Assembly: GCF_006459125.1 (NCBI RefSeq)
Contig: NZ_CP041070.1
Span: 2,952,923 to 3,016,922 of the forward strand
Source: Halarcobacter anaerophilus
Lineage (GTDB): Bacteria > Campylobacterota > Campylobacteria > Campylobacterales > Arcobacteraceae
Direction: 5' to 3'
Length of the DNA: 64,000 nt
Part shown: positions 1 through 8,393 of the stretch, one piece after another
Position numbering within the stretch: position 1 is the stretch's first letter
How the letters are laid out: each line of letters begins with the position of its first letter
The notes under the pieces: model-generated
Told to the model about the DNA's origin: nothing
Databases searched by the model: none
Seen by the model: only the letters and a program-made list of their open reading frames with translations
Position numbers and translations under genes: made by a program

Positions 1-1
1 A

Positions 2-412
2 AATAAAAAAGCGGGAAATTACGCAACTACAAAAGAGGTGAAAGATGCTCTTAAATCAAAAGATTGGATTGTTGCAGATGTTAGAACAATGGAAGAGTGG
101 TCAGGGGCACATATAAAAGGAAGTGTAAGAGTCGGAAGACAAGCACCTGAAAAAGCCCTTGCATTATATGCTTTAGACGATGATGAGAATTTTGTAAAAC
201 AAAATCTAATCGTAATTTGTAACTCTGCTGCAAGAGCTTCAATTGAAGCACAAACTTTTAGACAAATGGGATTTAAAAAAGTAAAAGTTTATGATTTATA
301 CTCATGGATTGACGAGTGTAATCCTGTTGTTACAAAATATACCGTTAAAAAAGATAAAGAAGGAACCGGGCTTAAATTCGGTAACTTTTACGCAGAACAT
401 TGTAAAAAATAG
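2..412 (+). CDS. Rhodanese-like domain protein, 5' end cut by window
   Basis: The reading frame is open to the first base of the window. GTG at 38 is therefore probably internal, and the residues before it (NKKAGNYATTKE) belong to the protein. The fold is rhodanese: a VADVRTMEEW strand/loop, an AHIKGSVRV segment, and the active-site loop CNSAARA, whose Cys would carry persulfide sulfur. The tail (LYSWIDECNPVVTKY) is typical of single-domain rhodaneses. The protein may be periplasmic, because the missing N terminus could hold a signal peptide; that part cannot be seen. The sulfur substrate is unknown. A strong bidirectional hairpin follows the stop codon, so this is the end of a transcript. 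Confidence 0.85.
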   Translation, partial: NKKAGNYATTKEVKDALKSKDWIVADVRTMEEWSGAHIKGSVRVGRQAPEKALALYALDDDENFVKQNLIVICNSAARASIEAQTFRQMGFKKVKVYDLYSWIDECNPVVTKYTVKKDKEGTGLKFGNFYAEHCKK

Positions 413-420
413 TTCTTTCG

Positions 421-453
421 TATAAAAAGGAAAAGAAGGGTTTCCTTTTTATA
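421..453. terminator. Bidirectional intrinsic terminator
   Basis: Perfect 13-bp inverted repeat TATAAAAAGGAAA / TTTCCTTTTTATA with a 7-base loop. It lies between the convergent rhodanese and CNNM/CBS genes and overlaps the stop codon of the latter. The A/T-rich outer stem gives a U-run on either strand. Confidence 0.85.
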
Positions 454-1495
454 CTTTTAATTTTTGGGCACGATGTTTTAACATTTTTGCTCTGGCAACT
501 TCTCTCATATTTACATTTGAATCCAACTCATCAACTATTTCAATTCCAAGAAGTGTTTCAACGGCATCTTCCAAAGTTACAACACCTTCAGTTTGCCCGT
601 AATTGTCTGAAACAATAAAAAGATGTTCTTTTTTTGCCAAAAACATATCAATAAGTTTTGAGACAGGAACATTTTCATTTACACTGCTAACGGGTTTTAT
701 AATCTTCTCTTTATGCTCCAATTTGTTTTCAATCATTTCATGAAAAAGCTCTTTAGAGATAACTATTCCTCTTATATCATCAATATTATCTCCATAAACG
801 GGAACTCTTGAATACTCTTTAAACTTTTCCATTTTTAAAAGATTTTCTCCTTTGAAACTTTGAAGAAGGTCATCTTTTTTCACACAAAACATTACACTTC
901 TAGGTGTTAAAATATCTTTTACTCTTATACTATGAAGTTTTAACAGATTTTCTATAATCGAACTCTCGGTTTCTCTTAAAATCCCTTTCTCTTCAGCTAT
1001 ATTTGCAGTTGCTATTATCTCCTCTTTTGTAATGCTCTCTTTTTCCTGGGGAGCTATCAAAATAGTAATTTTATTCATAACTACCAATAAAGGATAAGTA
1101 ATTACCGTTAAAAATTTAATAACTCTTGTGGAAAAACCTGCAAGTTTTTTCCAATAAAAAGCTCCTAATGTTTTTGGAATTATTTCTGAAAATACTAAAA
1201 TCAAAATAGTAAGAAGAGCGGAGATATAAAACATATACTCTTCTCCAAAAAGTTTTGCAGCTTCGGCACCGACTCCTGCCGCACCTAAGGTATGGGCAAA
1301 AGTATTTAAAGTCAAAATTGCTGCTATTGAAAAATCTATATTATTCTTCTGAGATTCCATCAAAAGTCCCAGCCTTTTATTATTCTCCTTTACAATCTCT
1401 ATGTGAGAAGCAGTAATAGATAAAAGTACGGCTTCAAGAATTGAACATAAAAAAGAGATCCCCACTGCAATAAAAAAATACAATAACATTAACAT
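449..1495 (-). CDS. CNNM/DUF21 transmembrane protein with CBS pair (CorB/HlyC-like)
   Basis: 348 residues. Residues 1-160 form a DUF21 (CNNM) membrane domain with about four hydrophobic segments and an SEIIPKTLGAFYW stretch characteristic of the family. Residues ~190-325 form a CBS-domain pair (VKDILTPRSVMFCV; VSKLIDMFLAKKEHLFIV; TLEDAVETLLGIEIVDE). The C-terminal CorC_HlyC domain of longer members is absent. Relatives are linked to Mg2+/Co2+ homeostasis, often as Na+-coupled Mg2+ exporters, and the name hemolysin is historical. ATG at 1495 is preceded by AGGA at a 6-base distance. It is convergent with the rhodanese gene and divergent from the TonB receptor. Confidence 0.85.
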   Translation of the reverse strand: MLMLLYFFIAVGISFLCSILEAVLLSITASHIEIVKENNKRLGLLMESQKNNIDFSIAAILTLNTFAHTLGAAGVGAEAAKLFGEEYMFYISALLTILILVFSEIIPKTLGAFYWKKLAGFSTRVIKFLTVITYPLLVVMNKITILIAPQEKESITKEEIIATANIAEEKGILRETESSIIENLLKLHSIRVKDILTPRSVMFCVKKDDLLQSFKGENLLKMEKFKEYSRVPVYGDNIDDIRGIVISKELFHEMIENKLEHKEKIIKPVSSVNENVPVSKLIDMFLAKKEHLFIVSDNYGQTEGVVTLEDAVETLLGIEIVDELDSNVNMREVARAKMLKHRAQKLKV

Positions 1496-1614
1496 CTTCT
1501 ATCCTGTAAAAATATTTAGCTATATTATAATAGTTAATTTTCAAATATACTTAAAATTTTTCAGCTTTGTTCTAAAAATACATAAGTTGCCACTTTTTTT
1601 ATTTCCGTCTTAAA

Positions 1615-1629
1615 TGATTATTATTACTA
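1615..1629 (+). promoter_or_regulatory. Fur-box-like operator upstream of TonB receptor
   Basis: TGATTATTATTACTA matches the 7-1-7 Fur consensus TGATAAT-N-ATTATCA at 12 of 14 positions. It lies 40 bases before the receptor start codon, where it could occlude the promoter. Fur would repress the receptor under iron-replete conditions. The match is by eye. Confidence 0.5.
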
Positions 1630-1668
1630 TTAGAGACAAAATTAAACACTCACCTATAAGGAAACATT

Positions 1669-3825
1669 ATGAATAAGTATATTTGTACTATTTTACTATC
1701 TAATAGTTTACTTCTTTGTTCAGAACTAGCACCCGTTACTATTACAGGAACTGCCATAGATTCTTTGACTATGCAAGATATAGACCCTTTAAAAGAAAAA
1801 AACGAAATAAGCAGCAAAGGTATAGAACTATTTGGAGATAAATCAAAAAGTTCGGTTTATAAAACTTTGGACATAGACCCTTCACTTGTTATTGAATCTC
1901 AAGATGCCTATGGTTTGGCTCCGACAAAAGCAAGAAGCAGGGGTGTAGACAGCAACTTTATGGCAATGACTTTAGAGGGAGTGCCTAACTACTCTATTAG
2001 ACCAATAGGACCTAGACAAAATATTTATGACCTTGAAAATCTTGAAACTATAGAATACTATACGGGAGCTCTTACTCCAAATACGGGAAACAGTGTAGGA
2101 AGTAAAGCGGGACTTATAAATCTAATTTTTAAAAGACCTACAAATATACCTCAAGGAACAATATCCCTAACTACGGGAGAAGATGATTTTTACAAAGCCT
2201 TCGTAAGAGCCGACAGCGGTTTAATAAACAAATATTATAAGTTTTTTATCTCAATGAGTAGAGCAGATGCTCAAAAATGGAAAGGAAAAGGGGATTTAGG
2301 ACCAAAGAAAAACTTTGTTTTGGGAGTAACTTCTTCAAACGAGAATTTCCCTTTTGAAATTTTTTATACTCATAATGAACAAAAAAGACACGATTTTAAA
2401 GGGCTCACTTATGAGCAAACAAAAGATTTGGATAAATACTACAATGAAGATTATCAAAGTAGCGATCCAAATTCAAAAGACTATTATGACTATTGGAAAG
2501 ATGACTCAGAATACAATGATCTGCAATTTTCTCTAAGAAAAGGCTGTTTTAGTGCCGATTGTCTACTAAAACTCTACGGTTCTAAATATGAAGAGACAAG
2601 TGAAGAAGGTGACGGGATAGGAGAAGTAGATGCAAAAAGAGTAGGAATACTATTTTCAACAAACTATAAAATAGATAAACTAAATATCGAAAACGGTATC
2701 TGGATGGAGAGAGGCTGGCTTGAAAAACATGTAGAAAAAGTCAGTACGACAAAACAAAGAGATCATTTAGGTTGGAAATGGCTTAATGAAAATCACGGTC
2801 CTTCAGAAATGGTATCACCTTATCTTATGGCAAAAACTAATTTCGGGGATTTAAAAGTCGAAGCAGGTTTAAAATATTTTTACTATAAAGAGGCTGCAAA
2901 TGACACATATTTAGGCAATAATAGTTATTCGAACTATGATGATGCCGTTTCAAACGGAACAATAGCTCCCGGAGGAGAAATAGGAGAGAATAGGTACAGA
3001 GCATGGTTGCCTACGTTAGGATTAAAATATAAAATCAATGATACCTTAGAAGCTTTTGCAAAATGGGGAAAAGGTTATCAAAGACCTTACAGATACTCTT
3101 TTGCGGCACAATATGCGGCAAATAAAAACGGATTAAGAGATAAACTTTTAGCACAAGGAAAATCTTTAAAATCTGTTGTTGAGTCTTGGGAAATGGAGAC
3201 ATCTAATATGTTTGATATAGGTATTAGAAAATATTTTGATAATGCAGAAGTAACTACAAGCTTTTTTTACAATATCCATGATAATCTTTTAAGTTCGGCA
3301 TATGATCCCCAACTAGGAGTGGATTATCTACAAAATATAGGAAAAGCAGTTATCTACGGTATGCAAATTCAAAGTAATATTGAACCCACAGAAAACTTAT
3401 CTCTTTTTATAAATCCGGCAATTACATACAGCGAAGTAAAAGAGGATATTAATTATTCAGATACAAAATATAGTTTAAAAGGCAACGAAGTTCCTGAAAC
3501 ACCTAGATTTACTCTAAAAATGGGTGCGGCATATCAACTAAACAAACATATCTTTTCAGTAAAAGGAAGATATATAGGTGAAAGATATGCAGATATAGAA
3601 AATGAAGAGAAAATAGACGATTATACTACTGTTGATTTAACATATGGATATAATTTCAAAAATGTACTGTTTGCAAAAGAGTTATCGTTTCAACTCTCAT
3701 TTTTAAATATTTTTGATGAAAAATATATCTCTAGTATAGGAAGTGTCGATATTCTTGAAGATACTACAAGTTATTATGTAGGAGCCCCAAGAAGTATCAC
3801 TTTTAATATAAAAGGAGTTTTTTAA
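1669..3825 (+). CDS. TonB-dependent outer-membrane receptor
   Basis: 718 residues. A short signal peptide (MNKYICTILLSNSLLLCS) is followed by a TonB-box-like stretch (APVTITGTA). A plug domain (residues ~50-160, with SRGVDSNFMAMTLEGVP and LENLETIEYYTG) and a beta-barrel follow, ending in an aromatic residue (...FNIKGVF) as expected for BAM-assembled proteins. The family imports ferric siderophores, heme or cobalamin using TonB/ExbBD energy. The exact ligand cannot be read here, but the Fur-like site upstream suggests iron. AAGGAA lies 5 bases before the ATG. There is no neighbouring inner-membrane transporter, so it appears monocistronic, closed by a perfect hairpin. Confidence 0.92.
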   Translation: MNKYICTILLSNSLLLCSELAPVTITGTAIDSLTMQDIDPLKEKNEISSKGIELFGDKSKSSVYKTLDIDPSLVIESQDAYGLAPTKARSRGVDSNFMAMTLEGVPNYSIRPIGPRQNIYDLENLETIEYYTGALTPNTGNSVGSKAGLINLIFKRPTNIPQGTISLTTGEDDFYKAFVRADSGLINKYYKFFISMSRADAQKWKGKGDLGPKKNFVLGVTSSNENFPFEIFYTHNEQKRHDFKGLTYEQTKDLDKYYNEDYQSSDPNSKDYYDYWKDDSEYNDLQFSLRKGCFSADCLLKLYGSKYEETSEEGDGIGEVDAKRVGILFSTNYKIDKLNIENGIWMERGWLEKHVEKVSTTKQRDHLGWKWLNENHGPSEMVSPYLMAKTNFGDLKVEAGLKYFYYKEAANDTYLGNNSYSNYDDAVSNGTIAPGGEIGENRYRAWLPTLGLKYKINDTLEAFAKWGKGYQRPYRYSFAAQYAANKNGLRDKLLAQGKSLKSVVESWEMETSNMFDIGIRKYFDNAEVTTSFFYNIHDNLLSSAYDPQLGVDYLQNIGKAVIYGMQIQSNIEPTENLSLFINPAITYSEVKEDINYSDTKYSLKGNEVPETPRFTLKMGAAYQLNKHIFSVKGRYIGERYADIENEEKIDDYTTVDLTYGYNFKNVLFAKELSFQLSFLNIFDEKYISSIGSVDILEDTTSYYVGAPRSITFNIKGVF

Positions 3826-3851
3826 AAATAGATTTTTTTAAATCTATTTTT
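3824..3851. terminator. Bidirectional terminator
   Basis: Perfect 12-bp stem AAAAATAGATTT / AAATCTATTTTT with a TTTT loop, between the convergent TonB receptor and dksA genes. It overlaps both stop codons and has U-runs on both strands. Confidence 0.85.
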
Positions 3852-4212
3852 ACTTCTTATCTATATAACTTCTGCAATCTATGCAATATTTTGCATAAGG
3901 TTTAACTCTTAATCTTTTCATCCCGATTTCAGAATCACACATTTCACAAAGTCCGGTGTATGTACCTTTTTCGATTTTTGACAAAGCATGGTCTATAAGC
4001 GCTAACTCTTCAACTTGCTGTTTCTTAATATGAATATCATTGTTATAGTCTCTGCTAGCTGCTGCAAAGTCACCGTCATCATTTAAGTCCATATTACTTA
4101 AATCGTTATGAGAATCAGATATTGTATTCAATGTAGATTCTATATTTTTTTTACTTTCCAATAATAAATTGTGAATCTCTTCAACTTGTTTTTGATTTAA
4201 CTCTCTAGGCAT
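3850..4212 (-). CDS. dksA: DksA/TraR-type RNA polymerase-binding regulator
   Basis: 120 residues from ATG 4212. A longer frame reaches a TTG at 4257, but AGGAAA lies a few bases before 4212 and 120 residues is usual for the family. The N-terminal half is a coiled-coil helix pair (NQKQVEEIHNLLLESKKNIEST... LALIDHALSKIEKGTYTGL). It carries acidic NMDLNDDGDFAAASRD, corresponding to the DxxDxA tip that reaches the polymerase active site. A C4 zinc finger (CEMC...CIDC) follows. With ppGpp it adjusts rRNA and amino-acid promoters. It is convergent with the TonB receptor gene. Confidence 0.9.
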   Translation of the reverse strand: MPRELNQKQVEEIHNLLLESKKNIESTLNTISDSHNDLSNMDLNDDGDFAAASRDYNNDIHIKKQQVEELALIDHALSKIEKGTYTGLCEMCDSEIGMKRLRVKPYAKYCIDCRSYIDKK

Positions 4213-4353
4213 AATCTTTTCCTGAATTTTTTTGGATGAAATATTAGCATACCGCAACTTAGTCGCGTTTTAATTTTGAGATTTTTTCTTAATTTTATGT
4301 TAGAAATTCTTAAAAATAATGATTTTTATCTGGATTAATTATTATATAAATAC

Positions 4354-4383
4354 TCTAAAGAGGTAAAATAAAACCTCTTTAGA
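4354..4383 (-). terminator. Hairpin downstream of the small membrane-protein gene
   Basis: 11-bp inverted repeat TCTAAAGAGGT / ACCTCTTTAGA with an 8-base loop, 15 bases past the stop of the 4399-4776 gene. The following tract on the - strand is A/T-rich rather than a clean U-run. Confidence 0.6.
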
Positions 4384-4398
4384 ATGATTGTTTAAACT

Positions 4399-4776
4399 TT
4401 ATGCTATATTCTGATGATAAAGTTTATCTTTTATAAATAATCCTAAACTATAAAGTAGTATTGCACTTGCAACTAAAAAGAGAATACCCTCTACACTATA
4501 TACCATTCCTATAGAAGCCCCTGTTAATAAACTTACTGCCGTAAAAATGCCGTAAAGAGCAAACAGGCCTATAAGTCCTATATTAATAGCCTTTTGTGCA
4601 ATTGATAACTCAACTCTTTTTTTATAATGAGTTGCAAAAAACCCTATAGCTAAACTAATTAATAAAAAGATTACTCCACCTAATAGCATATTATTTGAAC
4701 TCAAAATACTTTGAACAGCTTGATATCCTAAAGTACCAAGAAAAAGTATCAAAGTAAGATATACACCATTTCTCAT
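4399..4776 (-). CDS. Small four-helix integral membrane protein, unknown function
   Basis: 125 residues with four hydrophobic helices (~5-23, 30-49, 62-85, 92-113) separated by short basic loops (THYKKRVE; IKDKLYHQ). I do not recognise the family. There are no conserved His, Cys or acidic residues inside the membrane segments that would point to transport or redox chemistry. AAAGGA precedes the ATG. It is transcribed alone between dksA and the flavoprotein gene and is followed by a hairpin. An inner-membrane protein of the DUF/YnaJ sort is possible. Confidence 0.65.
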   Translation of the reverse strand: MRNGVYLTLILFLGTLGYQAVQSILSSNNMLLGGVIFLLISLAIGFFATHYKKRVELSIAQKAINIGLIGLFALYGIFTAVSLLTGASIGMVYSVEGILFLVASAILLYSLGLFIKDKLYHQNIA

Positions 4777-4920
4777 GACTTATCCTTTCATTTAATTTAG
4801 AATTCTATTTATTCTCTTAAGTAATTTTAATACCAATTATTAAAATTATAAATAAGCCCTGACTTTATACAGAAGAATTAAGTTTAGATTTAGTTTGACA
4901 AAAATTTCTACTTAGAAAAT

Positions 4921-6150
4921 CTATTTTTGAGAAAGTGCTTTACCCGCCAAAAATCCGCTTGCCCAAGCAAATTGAAGATTATATCCTCCGCGATTTCCTA
5001 CAATATCCAGAATCTCTCCTGCAAAATACAAGCCTTCACATTTTTTACTTTCAAAAGTTTTATTATCTACTTCTTCTGTTCTAATACCCCCGCCGCTGGC
5101 TTCTGCATGTTTAAACCCTTGAGTATCGGTAATTTTAAATCTCCAGTTTATAAGGGTATTTAAAATTGCTCTAATTTGTTTGGCATTTATATCTTCTGCT
5201 TTACTTTGTTTATCTATTTTACAGATTTCAAATATTACAGGAGCTAGTTTATTTGAGATTATTCCCGTTAAAAGCTGCATTGCATTTTGTTTGGGCAGAG
5301 TTTTAAAAAGAGATTCAACCATTCCTAAAACCTCATTTCTACTAAAGTTTGGAAAAAGATTTATTGCTATTTGTACATTTTGATATAAACTTAAAGGATA
5401 TGCAGCATATTGAGAGATATCAAGAATTGCAAAGCCCGATACTCCGTATTTTGTAAAAAGCAGATCTCCTTTTATCTCTTTTTCTTTCTGCCCGTCTATA
5501 AAAAGTGTTACCAAAGACTCTTTTTTAACTCCTTGGATTTTGCTTTTTTGTTCAAAATCGGTGTGAAGTCCGACTAAAGAAGGGTAAGTCGGATTAAAAG
5601 TATGCCCCAAAACAGAGCCTAAAGTTAATCCCTCTTCTGTAGCATTTAATTGAGGTGCAGCTTTTAGCCCTGAGCTTATTAAAACTTTATCATACTGCTT
5701 AAACTCTCTATTTTCTGCTTTTAAATTAAACTTTTTATTCTCTTTTTCTATTCCTGTTATTTTTGTTTCCAAAATCAGATTTATATGCAAATCTTCCAAA
5801 GAGTTTTGAAGCAGATTTACAACTGATTTTGCTTCATTTGACAAAGGATAAACTTTACCGTCTTTTTTTATATCAAGCAGCAAACCTATACTTTTGCAAA
5901 ATTTTTTAAAAGAGTTAAAATCAAACTGTTTTAAAGCAAATTCTGTGAAATTTGGATCTTCTCCGATATAATTTTCAACCTTACAATCTATATTTGAGAT
6001 ATTACATCTTCCGTTTCCGCTTGCAAGAATTTTTTTACCTATTGCATTGTTTATGTCAAAAAGATCTATTTTTAAAGAGTTATTCTCTCTTTTTGCTATT
6101 ATACTTGCAATTATTCCGGCAGCTCCGGCTCCAATTATCGCTATTTTCAT
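4921..6150 (-). CDS. HI0933/YhiN-family FAD-dependent oxidoreductase
   Basis: 409 residues. An N-terminal FAD dinucleotide fold (IIGAGAAGIIASIIAKR, acidic end at DLFD) is followed by the family signature GKKILASGNGRCNISN and a second conserved block near the C terminus (EASGGGIRTEEVDNKTFES...LYFAGEILDIVGNRGGYNLQFAWASG). This matches the HI0933-like/BaiN group, annotated variously as aminoacetone oxidase or flavoprotein. The physiological substrate is not established. GAGGTG precedes the ATG. It is transcribed divergently from the MoxR gene across 84 bases. Confidence 0.88.
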   Translation of the reverse strand: MKIAIIGAGAAGIIASIIAKRENNSLKIDLFDINNAIGKKILASGNGRCNISNIDCKVENYIGEDPNFTEFALKQFDFNSFKKFCKSIGLLLDIKKDGKVYPLSNEAKSVVNLLQNSLEDLHINLILETKITGIEKENKKFNLKAENREFKQYDKVLISSGLKAAPQLNATEEGLTLGSVLGHTFNPTYPSLVGLHTDFEQKSKIQGVKKESLVTLFIDGQKEKEIKGDLLFTKYGVSGFAILDISQYAAYPLSLYQNVQIAINLFPNFSRNEVLGMVESLFKTLPKQNAMQLLTGIISNKLAPVIFEICKIDKQSKAEDINAKQIRAILNTLINWRFKITDTQGFKHAEASGGGIRTEEVDNKTFESKKCEGLYFAGEILDIVGNRGGYNLQFAWASGFLAGKALSQK

Positions 6151-6234
6151 TTCACCTCATTTTTTATAAAAGTGAATTTTAGCCAATTTGGTATGCTTTT
6201 TGCAAATAAAAAACAAATCAAAAAAAGGCTAATA

Positions 6235-7239
6235 ATGAATCCTCAAAGCGCAAAAAGAGCAATAGATCATCTAACAAAAAGAAAAGTTCCAATCTTTTTA
6301 TGGGGACCTCCGGGTATTGGAAAATCCTCTATTGTTTCGCAAATAGCAAAAGAACAAGGTATTGAGTGTATAGATTTAAGACTCTCGCTTTTAGATCCAA
6401 CCGATTTAAGAGGAATCCCTTTTTTTAATCAAGATGATAACAGTGCCGTTTGGGCTCCAGCTTCTTTTCTTCCTGACGGTTCAAAGAAAAAAGGAATTCT
6501 TTTTTTAGATGAGTTAAATACGGCAGCTCCCATGGTTCAAGCCTCGGCTTATCAGCTTATTTTAGATAGAAAAATAGGAGAATATACCCTGCCCGAAGAT
6601 TGGGCAATTGTTGCAGCAGGAAATAGAGAGAGTGACAGAGGTGTAGTTTTTCGTATGGCTTCTCCTTTGGCAAACAGATTTGTTCACTTAGAGATGGAAC
6701 CAAATGTAGAGGACTGGAAAATTTGGGCTAAAAGTGCAAATATTGAGACCTCTATAATAGCTTTTATCTCATATAGACCCGATGCTCTGTTTGCTTTTAA
6801 TACAAATGATGATAACAAATCTTTTGCCACCCCTAGAACTTGGGAATATGTTGATGAAATCTTAAAATCAAAACCTGATGAAGATTTACTTCTAACCATG
6901 ATTAGCGGAGCCATAGGTGAAGAGCTGGCAGCTTCATTCTTAGGCTTTAAAGAGGTTGAAAGCAAACTGCCGAATATGGATGAAATTTTAAGAGGTTCAG
7001 TAAAACAAGAAGTACCGCAGGAGACTTCAGCTTTACATATTTTATGTACTTCGCTTACAATGCGAGTCGATGATGAAAGTTCAAGCGAAACGTTAGATAA
7101 TCTATTAAAATATACTCTGAATCTTCCCGGAGAGTTCGCCGTTATGATAGTTCAGGATTTAAGAGAAAGAGAGATTAGTCTTGATTATCTAAAGAGTTGG
7201 CCTTTATGGATTAAAAACTTCAATTCTCTTTTACACTGA
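6235..7239 (+). CDS. MoxR-type AAA+ ATPase
   Basis: 334 residues from ATG 6235, preceded by AAAAAGG. A longer frame from GTG 6172 would run into the divergent promoter region and is not favoured. Walker A is WGPPGIGKSS, Walker B is ILFLDELNTA, sensor 1 is VAAGNRES, and the arginine-finger region is RMASPLANRFVHLEM. MoxR AAA+ proteins act with a VWA-domain partner as chaperones that mature or activate enzyme complexes. The very next gene, 2 bases away, encodes such a partner. The client is not apparent from the neighbours. Confidence 0.88.
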   Translation: MNPQSAKRAIDHLTKRKVPIFLWGPPGIGKSSIVSQIAKEQGIECIDLRLSLLDPTDLRGIPFFNQDDNSAVWAPASFLPDGSKKKGILFLDELNTAAPMVQASAYQLILDRKIGEYTLPEDWAIVAAGNRESDRGVVFRMASPLANRFVHLEMEPNVEDWKIWAKSANIETSIIAFISYRPDALFAFNTNDDNKSFATPRTWEYVDEILKSKPDEDLLLTMISGAIGEELAASFLGFKEVESKLPNMDEILRGSVKQEVPQETSALHILCTSLTMRVDDESSSETLDNLLKYTLNLPGEFAVMIVQDLREREISLDYLKSWPLWIKNFNSLLH

Positions 7240-7241
7240 TT

Positions 7242-8393
7242 ATGATTGATGCAAACAGACTTTTAATAAAAGCAAAAAGCCAACTAACTTCAAAACATCC
7301 ATATTTTGGGATGTTGGCTTCAAGGCTTAGACATGAAGAGGATAAAGATATCAGCTTCTATGCAAGTAACGGAAAAAGGTTTAAATATAACCCTGAGTTT
7401 ATACAAAACTGTTCAAAAGATGAACTTATTTTTATTCTTACTAACTGCGTTATGCACCATATTTTATCCCATCAGCAAAGAAAGTTAAACAGAAAAGGAA
7501 ATCTTTGGCAGCTTGCAACGGATTTTGCAATAAACTCTATGCTTAAAAAAAATGGACTGAAAATTCCCAAAGGTGCAAACTATAATAAAGAGTTTAAAAA
7601 TATGTATGCAGAAGAGATTTATAAAGTTTTGTTAGAACAAAACAATTTTGAAGGAACAAACGCTTTTGATGATAAAACTGATAAATCAAACAACACTTTA
7701 GTTGATACTAAAGAGGAAACAAGAGAATCAATCTTTGCAAATATTGATAATATCCAAGAGATAGATGATGAAAAAGATGAAGAGCAATGGGAGTATGCGG
7801 CAACTTTGGCAAAAGAAGTAGCTCAAAGAAAATCTTTAATGCCAAGCGGTTTTGAGAGATTTGCAAAAAAAATGAAAGCAAAAAATATTGATTGGAGATT
7901 TGAACTTTATAATGCGATAAATCGCCATATGAGAAACAATTATGCTTTTATGCCCCCAAATAAAAAACATATCTACAGAGGAATTGCTCTTCCGAGTTTG
8001 GCAAGTGATACATTAAGTCTTGTTGTGGCAATCGATACTTCAGGAAGTATAAAAGATGAACTTTTAGGAGCATTCATAGAAGAGTTTAAATCTATTATGC
8101 AGAACTTTCCTTCTGTTGCAATAGAGCTTATAATTGCCGATGCAAAAGTTCAAGGTCACTACTCTTTTCAAGGAGGAGATGAATTAAAGTTTTCACTAAA
8201 AGGAGGTGGAGGGACTGATTACAGACCTGTATTTGAGTATATAGAAGCAAATCTTCCTATGAGTTCTATGCTTCTGTATTTTACGGACGGAGAAGGAATT
8301 TTTCCTAAAATTCCTCCTCCTTACGAAGTTTTATGGGCTTTGTCAAATAAAAAAAACAAAATCCCTTTTGGACGCTCTTTGGTTATATTTTAA
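7242..8393 (+). CDS. VWA-domain protein with metallopeptidase-like N domain (DUF2201)
   Basis: 383 residues. The N-terminal half has a zincin-like helix, CVMHHILSHQQRK, and ATDFAINSMLKK, as in the DUF2201 putative metallopeptidase domain. The C-terminal half is a VWA-like fold with a MIDAS-type motif (VVAIDTSGSIKD), a Thr-containing loop (GGGGTDYRPVFEY) and YFTDGEG. It starts 2 bases after the MoxR-type ATPase, so the two form a MoxR/VWA chaperone module. An acidic linker (~140-185) separates the halves. Its 3' end overlaps the convergent nhaD by 4 bases. Confidence 0.85.
   Translation: MIDANRLLIKAKSQLTSKHPYFGMLASRLRHEEDKDISFYASNGKRFKYNPEFIQNCSKDELIFILTNCVMHHILSHQQRKLNRKGNLWQLATDFAINSMLKKNGLKIPKGANYNKEFKNMYAEEIYKVLLEQNNFEGTNAFDDKTDKSNNTLVDTKEETRESIFANIDNIQEIDDEKDEEQWEYAATLAKEVAQRKSLMPSGFERFAKKMKAKNIDWRFELYNAINRHMRNNYAFMPPNKKHIYRGIALPSLASDTLSLVVAIDTSGSIKDELLGAFIEEFKSIMQNFPSVAIELIIADAKVQGHYSFQGGDELKFSLKGGGGTDYRPVFEYIEANLPMSSMLLYFTDGEGIFPKIPPPYEVLWALSNKKNKIPFGRSLVIF

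Noticed and set aside
4213..4257. Longer DksA from TTG 4257
   Set aside because: A good ribosome binding site and the family's length favour ATG 4212.
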